From Woeseiaceae bacterium (GTDB taxonomy: Bacteria; Pseudomonadota; Gammaproteobacteria; Steroidobacterales; Woeseiaceae), in contig JANQPG010000082.1 of NCBI GenBank assembly GCA_028289545.1, positions 1 to 64,000 on the forward strand: a stretch of DNA of 64,000 bases. Reading direction: 5' to 3'. The position numbers and the translations under genes are program-made. Within the stretch, counting starts at the first letter, position 1, and every line of letters starts with the position of its first letter. The notes beneath the pieces were generated by a model that had not been told where the DNA came from, ran no database searches, and saw only the letters and a list, made by a program, of their open reading frames with translations. Positions 17,848 through 31,451 of this stretch are shown here, piece by piece.

Positions 17848-18366
17848 TCACGGCGTTGGCAGGTTCGATCGAATGAGTTCCGCCGTTCTTACCAGTTGTT
17901 CCACGGAAACCTGGACTCGCTCGCGTCGTTGGGCATCTCCGCTCGGATCGTGTCGCGTGCCTCGCGGACGCCCGGCGCCTTCAAAAGTCGCGAGCTGAGG
18001 CGGGCCTACTCCCCAGTCGCTTCCCTTCTGACGGGGAACGACGTGAAAATGGAAGTGTGGCGTCTCCTGCCCGCTGTACACGCCGTTGTTTTGAAACGTG
18101 AGTACGCCGAGCGGACTGAACGTTTCTACGAGAGCATGAGCGACCCTCTTTGCCGAAACACTGACCGCGTTGCTTTCCTCGTCGGAAAGATCGAGCAAGG
18201 TCGCCACATGTCGGCGCGTAATGACGCAACACTGCCCGATTTCAAACTGCCAGGGGTTGATCACCGTCAGGGTCAGATCGCCCTCGTCAATGACTGCCCA
18301 CTTCTCTTCGCGACCAGCGATTCCTTCGCACAAATCACACGGATCTCTTACTGGAAGTTCGATCAT
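17848..18366 (-). CDS. HIT-family protein
   Basis: A 172-residue nucleotide hydrolase/transferase-fold protein. The histidine triad is in QETPHFHFHVVPR (HxHxH), preceded by NNGVYSGQ and an N-terminal CDLCEGI that may bind zinc. Members cleave dinucleoside polyphosphates or AMP-linked compounds; the exact substrate cannot be read here. The ATG at 18366 is preceded by GGAGAAGG with good spacing, so the upstream extension of the frame is not used. It converges on the response-regulator gene. Confidence 0.85.
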   Translation of the reverse strand: MIELPVRDPCDLCEGIAGREEKWAVIDEGDLTLTVINPWQFEIGQCCVITRRHVATLLDLSDEESNAVSVSAKRVAHALVETFSPLGVLTFQNNGVYSGQETPHFHFHVVPRQKGSDWGVGPPQLATFEGAGRPRGTRHDPSGDAQRRERVQVSVEQLVRTAELIRSNLPTP

Positions 18367-18451
18367 TCGCCTTCTCCGAATCCCGCCACTATTCGGGCCG
18401 AGCGCGCATACTGAGTCCGTTTCGGCTAAGCAGCAGACATCTCGGTGCCGG

Positions 18452-18751
18452 TCAGGACTCTGCCCAGGGTAGCGGAAACAGGTAATCCGGAAGGAACCCC
18501 AGATGCACGTGAAACTCGAATTCCTCGCCGTTTTCACCTTGTGCTACACCAACCGCGTAGGCGTGCATAACCGACTTGGGCCCTATCGTCGAGTGTCGCT
18601 TCAGTGCGTCGATCCGAATCTCTGATCCGGCCTCGAGAAAACCACGATCAGACATACCAGGACAAGATCGAGGAACGGTACCGACGTATCGGTTCAGTAG
18701 TTTGACGGATGGTAAAGATCTGTGTGCCCGGTCGTCAACGCAGATGAGCAT
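18452..18751 (-). CDS. Hypothetical protein, possibly a remnant
   Basis: A 99-residue frame with protein-like composition, for example ALKRHSTIGPKSVMHAYAVG and the C-terminal FEFHVHLGFLPDYLFPLPW, but no recognised family. Codon use is less GC-biased at third positions than in its neighbours. No ribosome-binding site is convincing before the ATG at 18751. Just upstream on the same strand an ATG with an upstream GGAG opens a frame that stops after six codons, so the real start may be lost and this could be a decayed gene. Confidence 0.42.
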   Translation of the reverse strand: MLICVDDRAHRSLPSVKLLNRYVGTVPRSCPGMSDRGFLEAGSEIRIDALKRHSTIGPKSVMHAYAVGVAQGENGEEFEFHVHLGFLPDYLFPLPWAES

Positions 18752-18917
18752 GGTCGTTACCCGTGGCGTCCCAGTTGAGCATCGCGATCAGCGCCTAGAA
18801 CACGGCATCAGTCATTGTTTGTTGTCTCCGAGAGCAAGAAGTGCAGGTGACCGCAATGACTCACAGGCAGCGAGTATAGCCGACTTCGAGCCTGAGGCTC
18901 GATCCGGCCACGAGCCG

Positions 18918-19325
18918 TTACTCAAGATGTGAATACGGAAACGCTCGATCTCCGATGATTACCCTGATGCACTCGGCATCCGTGATACCCATTGCCCTAC
19001 TCAGGTACAGGGCATTCGGAAGCACCCAGTAGGGCGAGTCCGGGTCGAACGGAGCGCTTGAGCGAGACATGTTGTAGAGAGTCTTCGCGCAAATCTCCTC
19101 AAACAGGTACTGACACGCCTTTGCCCTGCTCCCTGCTTCCTCAGCCGCTAGAGTCTTCTTTCTTATTTCATGAAACAGTGCGTGCGCCTTCGGCCAGGTC
19201 GTAGAATCCCGGACCATGTGTTTGATTTGCGTCAGTGACGACCTGTCTTCACAGTGAGGCTCGAAAAGCTCGATCAGGCACCAGATATCGTCGAGAATTC
19301 GACTTCCGTAGTTCAATGGCAGCAC
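18918..19325 (-). CDS. Hypothetical protein
   Basis: A 135-residue, mostly helical, soluble protein starting at a GTG (19325). It is rich in charged residues, with cysteines at several places (WCLIEL, HCEDR, ACQYL, ICAKT, ECIRV) and a C-terminal half (SPYWVLPNALYLSRAMGI) that looks well folded. No family is recognised. Codon choice (AGG, AGA, TCT, ACT) differs from the GC-rich neighbours, suggesting recent acquisition. No signal peptide or membrane helix is visible. Its neighbours are a weak hypothetical and the trans-sulfuration genes, which give no functional hint. Confidence 0.6.
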   Translation of the reverse strand: MLPLNYGSRILDDIWCLIELFEPHCEDRSSLTQIKHMVRDSTTWPKAHALFHEIRKKTLAAEEAGSRAKACQYLFEEICAKTLYNMSRSSAPFDPDSPYWVLPNALYLSRAMGITDAECIRVIIGDRAFPYSHLE

Positions 19326-19383
19326 CTCGTGTGGCTTGCGGATCGCCTTTGGCCCAGGTTAGAAACGCCGCCCGGGCAAACGG

Positions 19384-20553
19384 CTAGGTCGCCTGCGCCA
19401 GCGCATAGTCGAGATCAGCAAGCAAATCGTCGAGATCCTCGATACCCACCGATAGTCGAATGAGCTGGTCGCTGATACCAAGTTCTTTGCGGCGCGCCGG
19501 CGGTACCGACGCATGGGTCATGATGCCGGGATGGTCGACGAGGCTTTCCACGCCGCCCAGGCTTTCGGCCAGCGCAAACAGTTCCGTGCTCTCCAGAAAC
19601 CGGCGTGCGTTGTCGATGCCGCCCTTGATAAAGAACGTCACAATCCCGCCCCCGCCCGTCATCTGGCTGGACGCCAGCGCGTGCTGCGGGTGTGAACTCA
19701 GGCCGGGGTACAGCACGCTCTCGACCCGCGAATCGGACTCCAGCCAGCCGGCAATCGCCGACGCGCTCTGGACGTGCCGCTGCATGCGCACGTCCAGCGT
19801 CTTTACGCCGCGCAGCGCCAGGAAACTATCGAATGGTCCGGCAACCGCCCCGGCCGAGTTCTGCAAGTAGGCGAGGCGCTCGGCAAGATCCTCGTTCGCC
19901 GTCACGGCCACGCCGCCAACGATGTCCGAATGTCCGTTCAGATACTTGGTCGCCGAGTGCATGACGATGTCGGCGCCGAGTTCGAGCGGCCGTTGTAGGT
20001 AGGGCGTAGCGAAGGTGTTGTCAGCGACGAACAGCAGCCCGTTCGCTTTTGCAAAATCCGCGAGCGCGGCGAGGTCGACAATCTTCAGGAGCGGGTTGCT
20101 CGGGCTTTCGACCCACACCATCCGGGTCTCGGGCCTGAGCGCCGATTCGACGGCGCCGGGTTGCGTCATGTCGACAAAGCTGAAGTCAAGATTGGCGCTG
20201 CGTTTGCGCACGCCCTCGAACAGGCGCCGCGAGCCACCGTACAGATCGTCGAGCGCAATGACGTGGCTGCCGCTGTCGATCAGCTCCAGTATCGTCGCTA
20301 TCGCGGCCATGCCCGAGGCAAACGCAAAACCGTGGCTGCCTGATTCCAGGTCCGCAATGCAGCGCTCCCACGCCATGCGCGTCGGGTTTTGTGTCCGCGA
20401 ATACTCGTAGCCCTGATGCTCGCCGGGACTCGACTGCACGTAGGTGGAGGTGGCGTAAATGGGCGGCATGATAGCGCCGGTGCTGGGGTCGGGAGACTGC
20501 CCGCCGTGAATCGTGCGGGTAGCAAAGCCGTGTTTCTTCTTGCTGTCTGTCAT
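19384..20553 (-). CDS. Cystathionine gamma-lyase/gamma-synthase family PLP enzyme
   Basis: A 389-residue Cys/Met-metabolism PLP enzyme. The cofactor lysine is Lys203 in HSATKYLNGHSD; other family blocks are YEYSRTQNPTR, FASGMAAI, ESPSNPLLKIVD and VADNTFATPYLQRP. Gamma-lyase and gamma-synthase cannot be separated by sequence alone. The preceding cystathionine beta-synthase gene, 10 bases upstream, points to cystathionine gamma-lyase in reverse trans-sulfuration, from homocysteine and serine to cysteine. Length is typical. Confidence 0.92.
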   Translation of the reverse strand: MTDSKKKHGFATRTIHGGQSPDPSTGAIMPPIYATSTYVQSSPGEHQGYEYSRTQNPTRMAWERCIADLESGSHGFAFASGMAAIATILELIDSGSHVIALDDLYGGSRRLFEGVRKRSANLDFSFVDMTQPGAVESALRPETRMVWVESPSNPLLKIVDLAALADFAKANGLLFVADNTFATPYLQRPLELGADIVMHSATKYLNGHSDIVGGVAVTANEDLAERLAYLQNSAGAVAGPFDSFLALRGVKTLDVRMQRHVQSASAIAGWLESDSRVESVLYPGLSSHPQHALASSQMTGGGGIVTFFIKGGIDNARRFLESTELFALAESLGGVESLVDHPGIMTHASVPPARRKELGISDQLIRLSVGIEDLDDLLADLDYALAQAT

Positions 20554-20563
20554 GGTGTCGATC

Positions 20564-21925
20564 TCACATCTGCCGGCGCAGGTAGTTGAGCACGTCCGAG
20601 CGCGTAATCAGGCCGAGGAACCGCTCGCCGTCCATGATCGCCGCGTACGGCTGAACGTGCAGCATCGCAACGAGGTTGTTGGTTGTCGTCGACTTGTCGA
20701 GCTTGATGAACGCCGATTCCATGGCGTCCGCCACCGGCGAGTTCATGAGTTCCGGCTTGCCGAACACGAACTGAATGATGGCGTCTTCCGTCACGACGCC
20801 GACCAGGCGACCATCCTCCATGACGGGCAGCTGCGAGAATCCGGCGTTTCGCAGCCGATTGTGCGCTGTTGTCAGAACGTCCGTCGGCCCGACGGTAATC
20901 GTCGCCCGCTCATCGTGCAGTCGACCAATCAAATCGCGCAGATCGCCGTGCTGCTCTCGCTCGATGAAGCCCTGATCCTCCATCCAGAAATCGTTGTACA
21001 GTTTGGACAAATACTTGTTGCCTGTATCGCAGGCAAAACTGACAACCGTTTTCGGTTCGGTTTGCTCGCGGCAATACTTGAGCGCTGCCGCAAGCAGCGT
21101 ACCTGACGAAGAGCCGGCCAGGAGCCCCTCTTTGCGTAACAGCTCGCGCGCCGCGGCGAACGACTCGGCATCGCTGATGGCGTAGCCGCGAACGAGCTTG
21201 CTGAAATCGGCAATCGACGGGATGAAGTCTTCGCCGATACCCTCGACAAGCCAGCTGCTGCCCTCGTTGAGCTCGCCTTTATTGATGTAGTCCGCGAGGA
21301 CCGAACCCACCGGGTCGGCCAGTATCAGGTCCACGTGCGGCGCATGTTCCGCAAGGTACTTGCCCAGACCGGTCACGGTGCCGCTGGAACCGACGCCAAG
21401 CACAATCGCATCCAGCTCGCCATTGAGTTCTTCGACGATCTCCGGCCCGGTCGTCAGCTCGTGCGCCAACGGGTTGTCGGGGTTGCCGAACTGATTGATG
21501 AAATAGGCGCCCTGCTCCTCGGCAATCCGCTTGCCGAGGTCCTGATAGTATTCGGGGTGCCCTTTGCCAACATCGGAGCGCGTCAGCACAACCTCTGCGC
21601 CCATTGCGCGCAGATTGAAGATTTTCTCCTGGCTCATCTTGTCGGGCAGCACGAGCACCAGCCGGTAGCCCTTTTGCGCCGCTACGAGCGCCAGACCCAG
21701 CCCCGTGTTACCGGCGGTCGCTTCGACAATCGTGTCCCCGGGTTTGATGTCGCCGCGCCGCTCGGCTTCGCCGATCATCGAAACGCCAATGCGGTCCTTG
21801 ATGGAACCGCCGGGATTCATGAGTTCGAGCTTGAGCAGGAGGCGGCACGGCCCGGTGTCCAGACGACTGATTTCGAGCATCGGGGTGTGCCCCACCATGT
21901 CGAGAACGTTGGAGTAAATGGCCAT
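20564..21925 (-). CDS. cbs: Cystathionine beta-synthase (with CBS domain pair)
   Basis: A 453-residue enzyme that condenses serine with homocysteine. The fold-type II PLP domain has the cofactor lysine Lys43 in NPGGSIKDRIG and the phosphate-binding GSSGTVTGLGKYL. A tandem pair of CBS domains fills the last 120 residues or so (LPVMEDGRLVGVVTEDAI and PYAAIMDGERFLGLITRSDV), as in regulated forms. No N-terminal heme domain is present. The ATG at 21925 fits the family start; a longer upstream frame is not used. It forms an operon with the gamma-lyase gene and is divergent from prmC. Confidence 0.93.
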   Translation of the reverse strand: MAIYSNVLDMVGHTPMLEISRLDTGPCRLLLKLELMNPGGSIKDRIGVSMIGEAERRGDIKPGDTIVEATAGNTGLGLALVAAQKGYRLVLVLPDKMSQEKIFNLRAMGAEVVLTRSDVGKGHPEYYQDLGKRIAEEQGAYFINQFGNPDNPLAHELTTGPEIVEELNGELDAIVLGVGSSGTVTGLGKYLAEHAPHVDLILADPVGSVLADYINKGELNEGSSWLVEGIGEDFIPSIADFSKLVRGYAISDAESFAAARELLRKEGLLAGSSSGTLLAAALKYCREQTEPKTVVSFACDTGNKYLSKLYNDFWMEDQGFIEREQHGDLRDLIGRLHDERATITVGPTDVLTTAHNRLRNAGFSQLPVMEDGRLVGVVTEDAIIQFVFGKPELMNSPVADAMESAFIKLDKSTTTNNLVAMLHVQPYAAIMDGERFLGLITRSDVLNYLRRQM

Positions 21926-22032
21926 GAGGCTTAGGATCTCGGTTAGCGGAGCCGCGAGTGTACGCAAAGCACCCATCGGATGCACAGTAGCGACACGAAA
22001 CGGCCACAGGCGGAAGACGTGAGCAACCACCC

Positions 22033-22890
22033 TTGACTGACGATCCTGGAATTCAGCGGGAAATCCGCGAGCTGACCGACGCGGTCAGCCGGCGGCTCGC
22101 TGCCGTCAGCGATTCGCCACGGCTGGAAGCCGATCTCCTGCTCGCGCGCGCCATCGACATGCCGCGCAGCTACCTGTTCGCGCACCCGGAAGACGAACTC
22201 GACGACGGGGCGCTCGAGCGCCTCATGCACGACGTCGAGCGGCGGCTCGCGGGTGAGCCGCTGGCCTACATTACCGGCAGCAAGGAGTTCTGGTCGCTCG
22301 ACCTCATGGTGACCCCGGCAACCCTGGTGCCGAGACCGGAAACCGAACGACTGGTCGAACTGGTGCTGTCCGAAACCGCACACGATGCCCCGGTGCGCAT
22401 ACTGGACCTCGGCACAGGCTCCGGCGCCATTGCCCTCGCGCTGGCGCGCGAACGGCGCATTGCCGAAGTCACGGCCACTGACGTGAGCAGAGCAGCGCTC
22501 GAAGTCGCGCGCCAGAACGCCCGAGCGCTCGAGATCGACAACGTACGCTTCCTGGAAGGCTCCTGGATAGAGCCCGTCAGCGATGAGCAATTCGATATTG
22601 TCGTCAGTAACCCGCCTTACGTCGCCGCGGGCGACAAAGCGCTCGAGAAACTCGAGCGCGAACCCCGATCGGCGCTCGTGGCCGAAGACGGCGGGCTGGC
22701 GTGTATCCTCGAACTCGCCAGAGTAGTGCCGGAGGTGCTGGCGGACGACGGCCTTTTTTTTGTCGAGCACGGCGCCGCTCAGGCGCAGGCGGTCGAGAAC
22801 CTGCTGCACGACGCGGGCTGGAGAGCGATCGAGTGTTTTTGCGATTTTGCGGGCCTGCCGCGCGTCACCCGCGCAAAACGAGGCGCGTGA
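22033..22890 (+). CDS. prmC: Peptide chain release factor N5-glutamine methyltransferase
   Basis: A 285-residue SAM-dependent methyltransferase that methylates the GGQ glutamine of RF1 and RF2. An N-terminal helical bundle is followed by the Rossmann domain with SAM motif ILDLGTGSGAIALALA and the catalytic NPPY in VVSNPPYVAAGD. YITGSKEFWSLDL and VLVPRPETERLVE are also PrmC blocks. The only plausible start is a TTG at 22033. It normally follows prfA; here it is 11 kb away beside ppiB, which starts 70 bases downstream. Confidence 0.94.
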   Translation: MTDDPGIQREIRELTDAVSRRLAAVSDSPRLEADLLLARAIDMPRSYLFAHPEDELDDGALERLMHDVERRLAGEPLAYITGSKEFWSLDLMVTPATLVPRPETERLVELVLSETAHDAPVRILDLGTGSGAIALALARERRIAEVTATDVSRAALEVARQNARALEIDNVRFLEGSWIEPVSDEQFDIVVSNPPYVAAGDKALEKLEREPRSALVAEDGGLACILELARVVPEVLADDGLFFVEHGAAQAQAVENLLHDAGWRAIECFCDFAGLPRVTRAKRGA

Positions 22891-22960
22891 CGGGCAATTG
22901 TGGTACAACGCACGCCCATATCAGAGAGCGGCCCGACCACAGTAGAGAGAACGAAACGCG

Positions 22961-23443
22961 ATGATTACGATCAAGACCAATCACGGCGACATTCAGGTAA
23001 CGCTGTTCGAGGACAAAGCCCCGATTACCTGCGAGAACTTCCGCCAGTACATCGAGGACGGCTTTTTCGACAACACCATCTTTCATCGGGTCATACCCAA
23101 CTTCATGATCCAGGGCGGCGGCTTCGATCCGGAGATGCAGCAGAAGAGCACGCGCCCGCCGATCAAGAACGAAGCCGACAACGGCGAAAGCAACCGCCGC
23201 GGCACACTGGCAATGGCTCGTACGATGGATATCAACAGCGCAACGGCGCAGTTTTTCATTAACCTTCGCGACAACACGTTCCTGGATCACGGCGGCCGCG
23301 ATTTCGGCTATGCCGTCTTCGGGGAAGTCACCGACGGCATGGACGTCGTCGACGCCATTGCCGGCGTCGAAACCGGCAACCGCGGCGGACATCAGGACGT
23401 CCCGGTGGAGGCTGTCACGATTCTGGAGGTACGTTCGAGCTGA
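22961..23443 (+). CDS. ppiB: Cyclophilin-type peptidyl-prolyl cis-trans isomerase
   Basis: A 160-residue cytoplasmic cyclophilin with no signal peptide. Active-site blocks are [15 protein letters not shown], the Gln/Phe pair in [15 protein letters not shown] and [12 protein letters not shown]. It catalyses proline isomerisation during folding. Length equals that of PpiB-type proteins. It lies between prmC and the EEP hydrolase on the same strand. Confidence 0.95.
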   Translation: MITIKTNHGDIQVTLFEDKAPITCENFRQYIEDGFFDNTIFHRVIPNFMIQGGGFDPEMQQKSTRPPIKNEADNGESNRRGTLAMARTMDINSATAQFFINLRDNTFLDHGGRDFGYAVFGEVTDGMDVVDAIAGVETGNRGGHQDVPVEAVTILEVRSS

Positions 23444-23528
23444 CGGAATCGCCCGAACACGACACCGTACGACACCCGGCTTCGACACGCAGGGTGTCCG
23501 GCGCTCTTCGGCCCGGGGGCGGCCCGGC

Positions 23529-24476
23529 ATGTCGCTGACGGAACGTGCAAAACCGGCGTTCGTCCGGCTCCTCCAGACCGGCGCCGCGCTAACCGCCGCG
23601 TTTACCTTCGCCACGGTGTTCGACCACCTGCATCGCTATCTCGAACTGTTTTCCCACTTCAAGCTGCAGTACCTGACGGTGTCGCTGCTGCTGGCGGCGT
23701 TACTCGGCGCGCTGCGCCGGCCGCGGTTCGCCGCGCTCATGCTCGTCGCCAGCGGCGTCAACGGCGCCTACGTGCTCCCCTGGTACACCGGCGCACCTGA
23801 GCCGGGCGACGGCGAAACGATCCGCCTGCTGCACGCCAACGTTCTGGCGCATAACGGGGACATGACGCAGCTACTCGAGCACGTCCGGAGCACCGAACCG
23901 GATCTGGTATTTGTGCAGGAGCTGACGCCTGAGCACGTCCCGATGCTCGAATCCCTGAACGGCCTTTACCCGCACCGGCTACTGGAAACACGCTACGACC
24001 CGTTCGGCCTGGGCGTCTGGTCAAAGCGACCTCTCAGGGACGCCGCGATCTTCGCACTGCCGCCGCGGGATCTTCCGAATCTGAGGTTCGAAATCGACCT
24101 GGACGGCGAGCCCGTAACGGTCTTCAGCACGCATCCCCTACCGCCGATGGGACGCGAGTTTTACGAAGACCGCAACACACAGCTTGCCGCCGTGGGGACA
24201 CTGGTGGCCGCAACGCCGGGCAGCGTCATTCTGAGCGGCGATCTCAACATCTCCGTGTGGGCCAACCACTACCGCAAGCTGATTGCGGAGACGAAGCTCG
24301 TAAATGTGCGCAAAGGCTTCGGAATATTGCCGACGTGGCCGGTTTTTCTGCCGTTCGGCATGATCGCGATCGATCACACGCTGATATCGGAAGACCTCGC
24401 CGCCGTGGACGTCCGCACGCTCCCGTCGGTCGGCTCGGATCACCTGCCGCTCTTGACGGAAATTGCCCGGCGCTGA
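23529..24476 (+). CDS. Endonuclease/exonuclease/phosphatase (EEP) family protein, membrane-anchored
   Basis: A 315-residue protein with an N-terminal hydrophobic region of two or three helices (about residues 10-75) followed by an EEP catalytic domain. Metal/catalytic signatures are LLHANVLAHN, VQELTPEH, the Asp-Asn pair in SGDLNIS and the C-terminal GSDHLPL. Enzymes of this fold cleave phosphodiesters in nucleic acids or lipids; with membrane anchoring and an outward-facing domain the substrate may be extracellular. The ATG at 23529 starts the membrane region. It converges on the NfeD gene; a 7-bp stem CCGGCGC/GCGCCGG (24468-24489) spans its stop codon without a T-tract. Confidence 0.85.
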   Translation: MSLTERAKPAFVRLLQTGAALTAAFTFATVFDHLHRYLELFSHFKLQYLTVSLLLAALLGALRRPRFAALMLVASGVNGAYVLPWYTGAPEPGDGETIRLLHANVLAHNGDMTQLLEHVRSTEPDLVFVQELTPEHVPMLESLNGLYPHRLLETRYDPFGLGVWSKRPLRDAAIFALPPRDLPNLRFEIDLDGEPVTVFSTHPLPPMGREFYEDRNTQLAAVGTLVAATPGSVILSGDLNISVWANHYRKLIAETKLVNVRKGFGILPTWPVFLPFGMIAIDHTLISEDLAAVDVRTLPSVGSDHLPLLTEIARR

Positions 24477-24496
24477 GTCGGGCGCCGGAAAAAGGC

Positions 24497-24905
24497 TCAG
24501 GCCTCGGCGGGGCTTACAACCAGCGTCAACCCGTCACGGCCCTCCACTCGCACGACGTCTCCGCGGCGAATCGACCGCTCCAACCCGGACTCGGTCCGCG
24601 CCTTCCAGGTCTCGCCGCGCACGGACACCCTTCCCGCGTTACCGTCGAAATGAGCAATCGCCGTGGCCGTTTCGGCCGGCAGGTCGTCACAGGTCTCGCG
24701 CTCGCCCGGGCCTATGCTGATTCTGGTCGGCGCCACCTTCTGCACCCCCAGCGCGACGAGCACATCGCCCACGAATATGACAAACAGCAGGACACCCAGA
24801 AAGCCGAGCTTCTGCAGTCCGGTCAGGAGATCCAGCAGGTATGCCGTCGTGAGCCCGATCACGACGGTGCTCACGAGCATGACGCCCCACCACGCTCGGC
24901 GCGGA

Positions 24906-24916
<11 letters not shown>
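24497..24916 (-). CDS. NfeD-like membrane protein
   Basis: A 139-residue protein with two transmembrane helices (about residues 10-30 and 36-60) and a C-terminal soluble OB-fold of the NfeD type ([16 protein letters not shown], then [17 protein letters not shown]). Stand-alone short NfeD proteins usually partner with flotillin or stomatin-like proteins or proteases; none is visible here. Its start overlaps the metH stop by 11 bases, so it is the last gene of the metF-metH operon, a curious association. Confidence 0.82.
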
Positions 24917-28610
<3,694 letters not shown>

Positions 28611-28620
28611 CGTCCGCTCC

Positions 28621-30401
<1,781 letters not shown>

Positions 30402-30446
30402 GGTTCCAGAGCCGCGGTGCCCGGCGGCTCGAAGCACTCTATTAAG

Positions 30447-30466
30447 ATATAAGCATTTATTTATAT
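30447..30466 (-). promoter_or_regulatory. Inverted repeat ATATAA-N8-TTATAT, candidate ArsR-type operator
   Basis: An AT-rich island in an otherwise GC-rich chromosome, 46 bases before the regulator ATG. The arms are perfect 6-mers around an 8-base spacer, and an outer GATATA/TATATC pair partly overlaps them. AT-rich imperfect palindromes overlapping the promoter are the normal operators of ArsR proteins, so autoregulation of the metF-metH operon is likely. Confidence 0.5.
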
Positions 30467-30509
30467 ATCGAGGCGGAAAGGTTAGCACAGCGCTGTCGAG
30501 CGCGCGAGG

Positions 30510-30546
30510 AAAAAGATTCCAGATTCCGCGGCAAGACGGTTTGCCG
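30510..30546 (-). terminator. Weak candidate terminator after a same-strand hslO transcript
   Basis: On the minus strand CGGCAA-ACCGTC-TTGCCG (30546-30529) forms a 6-bp stem, and a run of five T follows 14 bases later (30514-30510). It lies just beyond the hslO stop. The distance between stem and T-run makes intrinsic termination doubtful. Confidence 0.28.
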
Positions 30547-30560
30547 AACGTAAAATATTG

Positions 30561-31424
30561 TTATTGAAGGCTTTTCGGGCCGGAGACCGTGTTCTCGACA
30601 AACAGGCGGGACACGTCAATTGCGTCGAAACGCTGGCGCTCACCGCAGTATTCGCAGGTCACCTCGACGCGCCCCTGTTCCGCGACGGCGGCCTGCACCT
30701 CCGCCTCACCCAGCATCTTCAGCACTTCGCCGGCCCGCTGCCGCGAACAACGGCAGCGAAAACTGGCTTGCCGCGGCTCGAACACGCGAACGTCGTCTTC
30801 GGCAAACAATTTGCGAATCATGTCGATACCGGAGTTCTGGCTCAGCTCGGCACCGCGCAACGTGGCGGCAATGTAGCCGAGCCGCTGCCAGTCGTCGGCT
30901 TCGAGCACCGATTGGCCCGGCATTTGCTGCAGCAGCAAGCCACCCGCCATGTCCGCATCGGACACCAGGGCCAGATGGCTCGGGACCTGGACCGAGCGAT
31001 CGAAATACCCTTTCAGGCTGTCCGCCAGCTGGTCGCCGCTGATTTCGACGACACCCTGATAGGGCTGCTCGCCGTTGTCGATGGTGATGGCGCAGTGGGC
31101 GTCTTCGAACAATTCGGGGTAAGCGTCCGCCGCAACGGGATTCCCGGCTGTCGCCATGCCGCGCAGCTCCAGCTGACTCGTCGCCTGCATGACGAGCATC
31201 GACAGCGGGCCTGCGCCCTGCATCTGCAAGGTCACGCTGCCCGTGAATTTGAGGCTGTGAGCAATCAGTCCGGTTGCCGCGGCGGCGTGACCCAGCGTCT
31301 CCCTCACCAGCGGATCGTAGTCGTGATCGCGCTGCATGCGCCGCCACGCGCGCGTGAGCTGAATCAGCGCGCCGCGCACGGGCAGCGATTCGAACACGAA
31401 CGGTACAAGCTGGTCGCCGGTCAC
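30561..31424 (-). CDS. hslO: Redox-regulated chaperone Hsp33
   Basis: A 287-residue cytoplasmic holdase activated by oxidation. The C-terminal zinc switch has the four cysteines as CRC (in FRCRCSRQRA) and CEYC (in VTCEYCGERQ), the CxC...CxxC arrangement that releases zinc and forms disulfides under stress. The N-terminal domain includes TGSVTLQMQGAGPLSMLVM, the family's core sheet. The start is a GTG at 31424. It lies 27 bases after gatB on the same strand. Length is typical. Confidence 0.95.
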   Translation of the reverse strand: MTGDQLVPFVFESLPVRGALIQLTRAWRRMQRDHDYDPLVRETLGHAAAATGLIAHSLKFTGSVTLQMQGAGPLSMLVMQATSQLELRGMATAGNPVAADAYPELFEDAHCAITIDNGEQPYQGVVEISGDQLADSLKGYFDRSVQVPSHLALVSDADMAGGLLLQQMPGQSVLEADDWQRLGYIAATLRGAELSQNSGIDMIRKLFAEDDVRVFEPRQASFRCRCSRQRAGEVLKMLGEAEVQAAVAEQGRVEVTCEYCGERQRFDAIDVSRLFVENTVSGPKSLQ

Positions 31425-31451
31425 GCTTCTACCCCGTGGGCGTTCTGCCGC

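Noticed and set aside
24468-24489. 7-bp stem CCGGCGC/GCGCCGG at the EEP gene stop, considered as a terminator
   Set aside because: No T-tract follows on either strand in the right direction.
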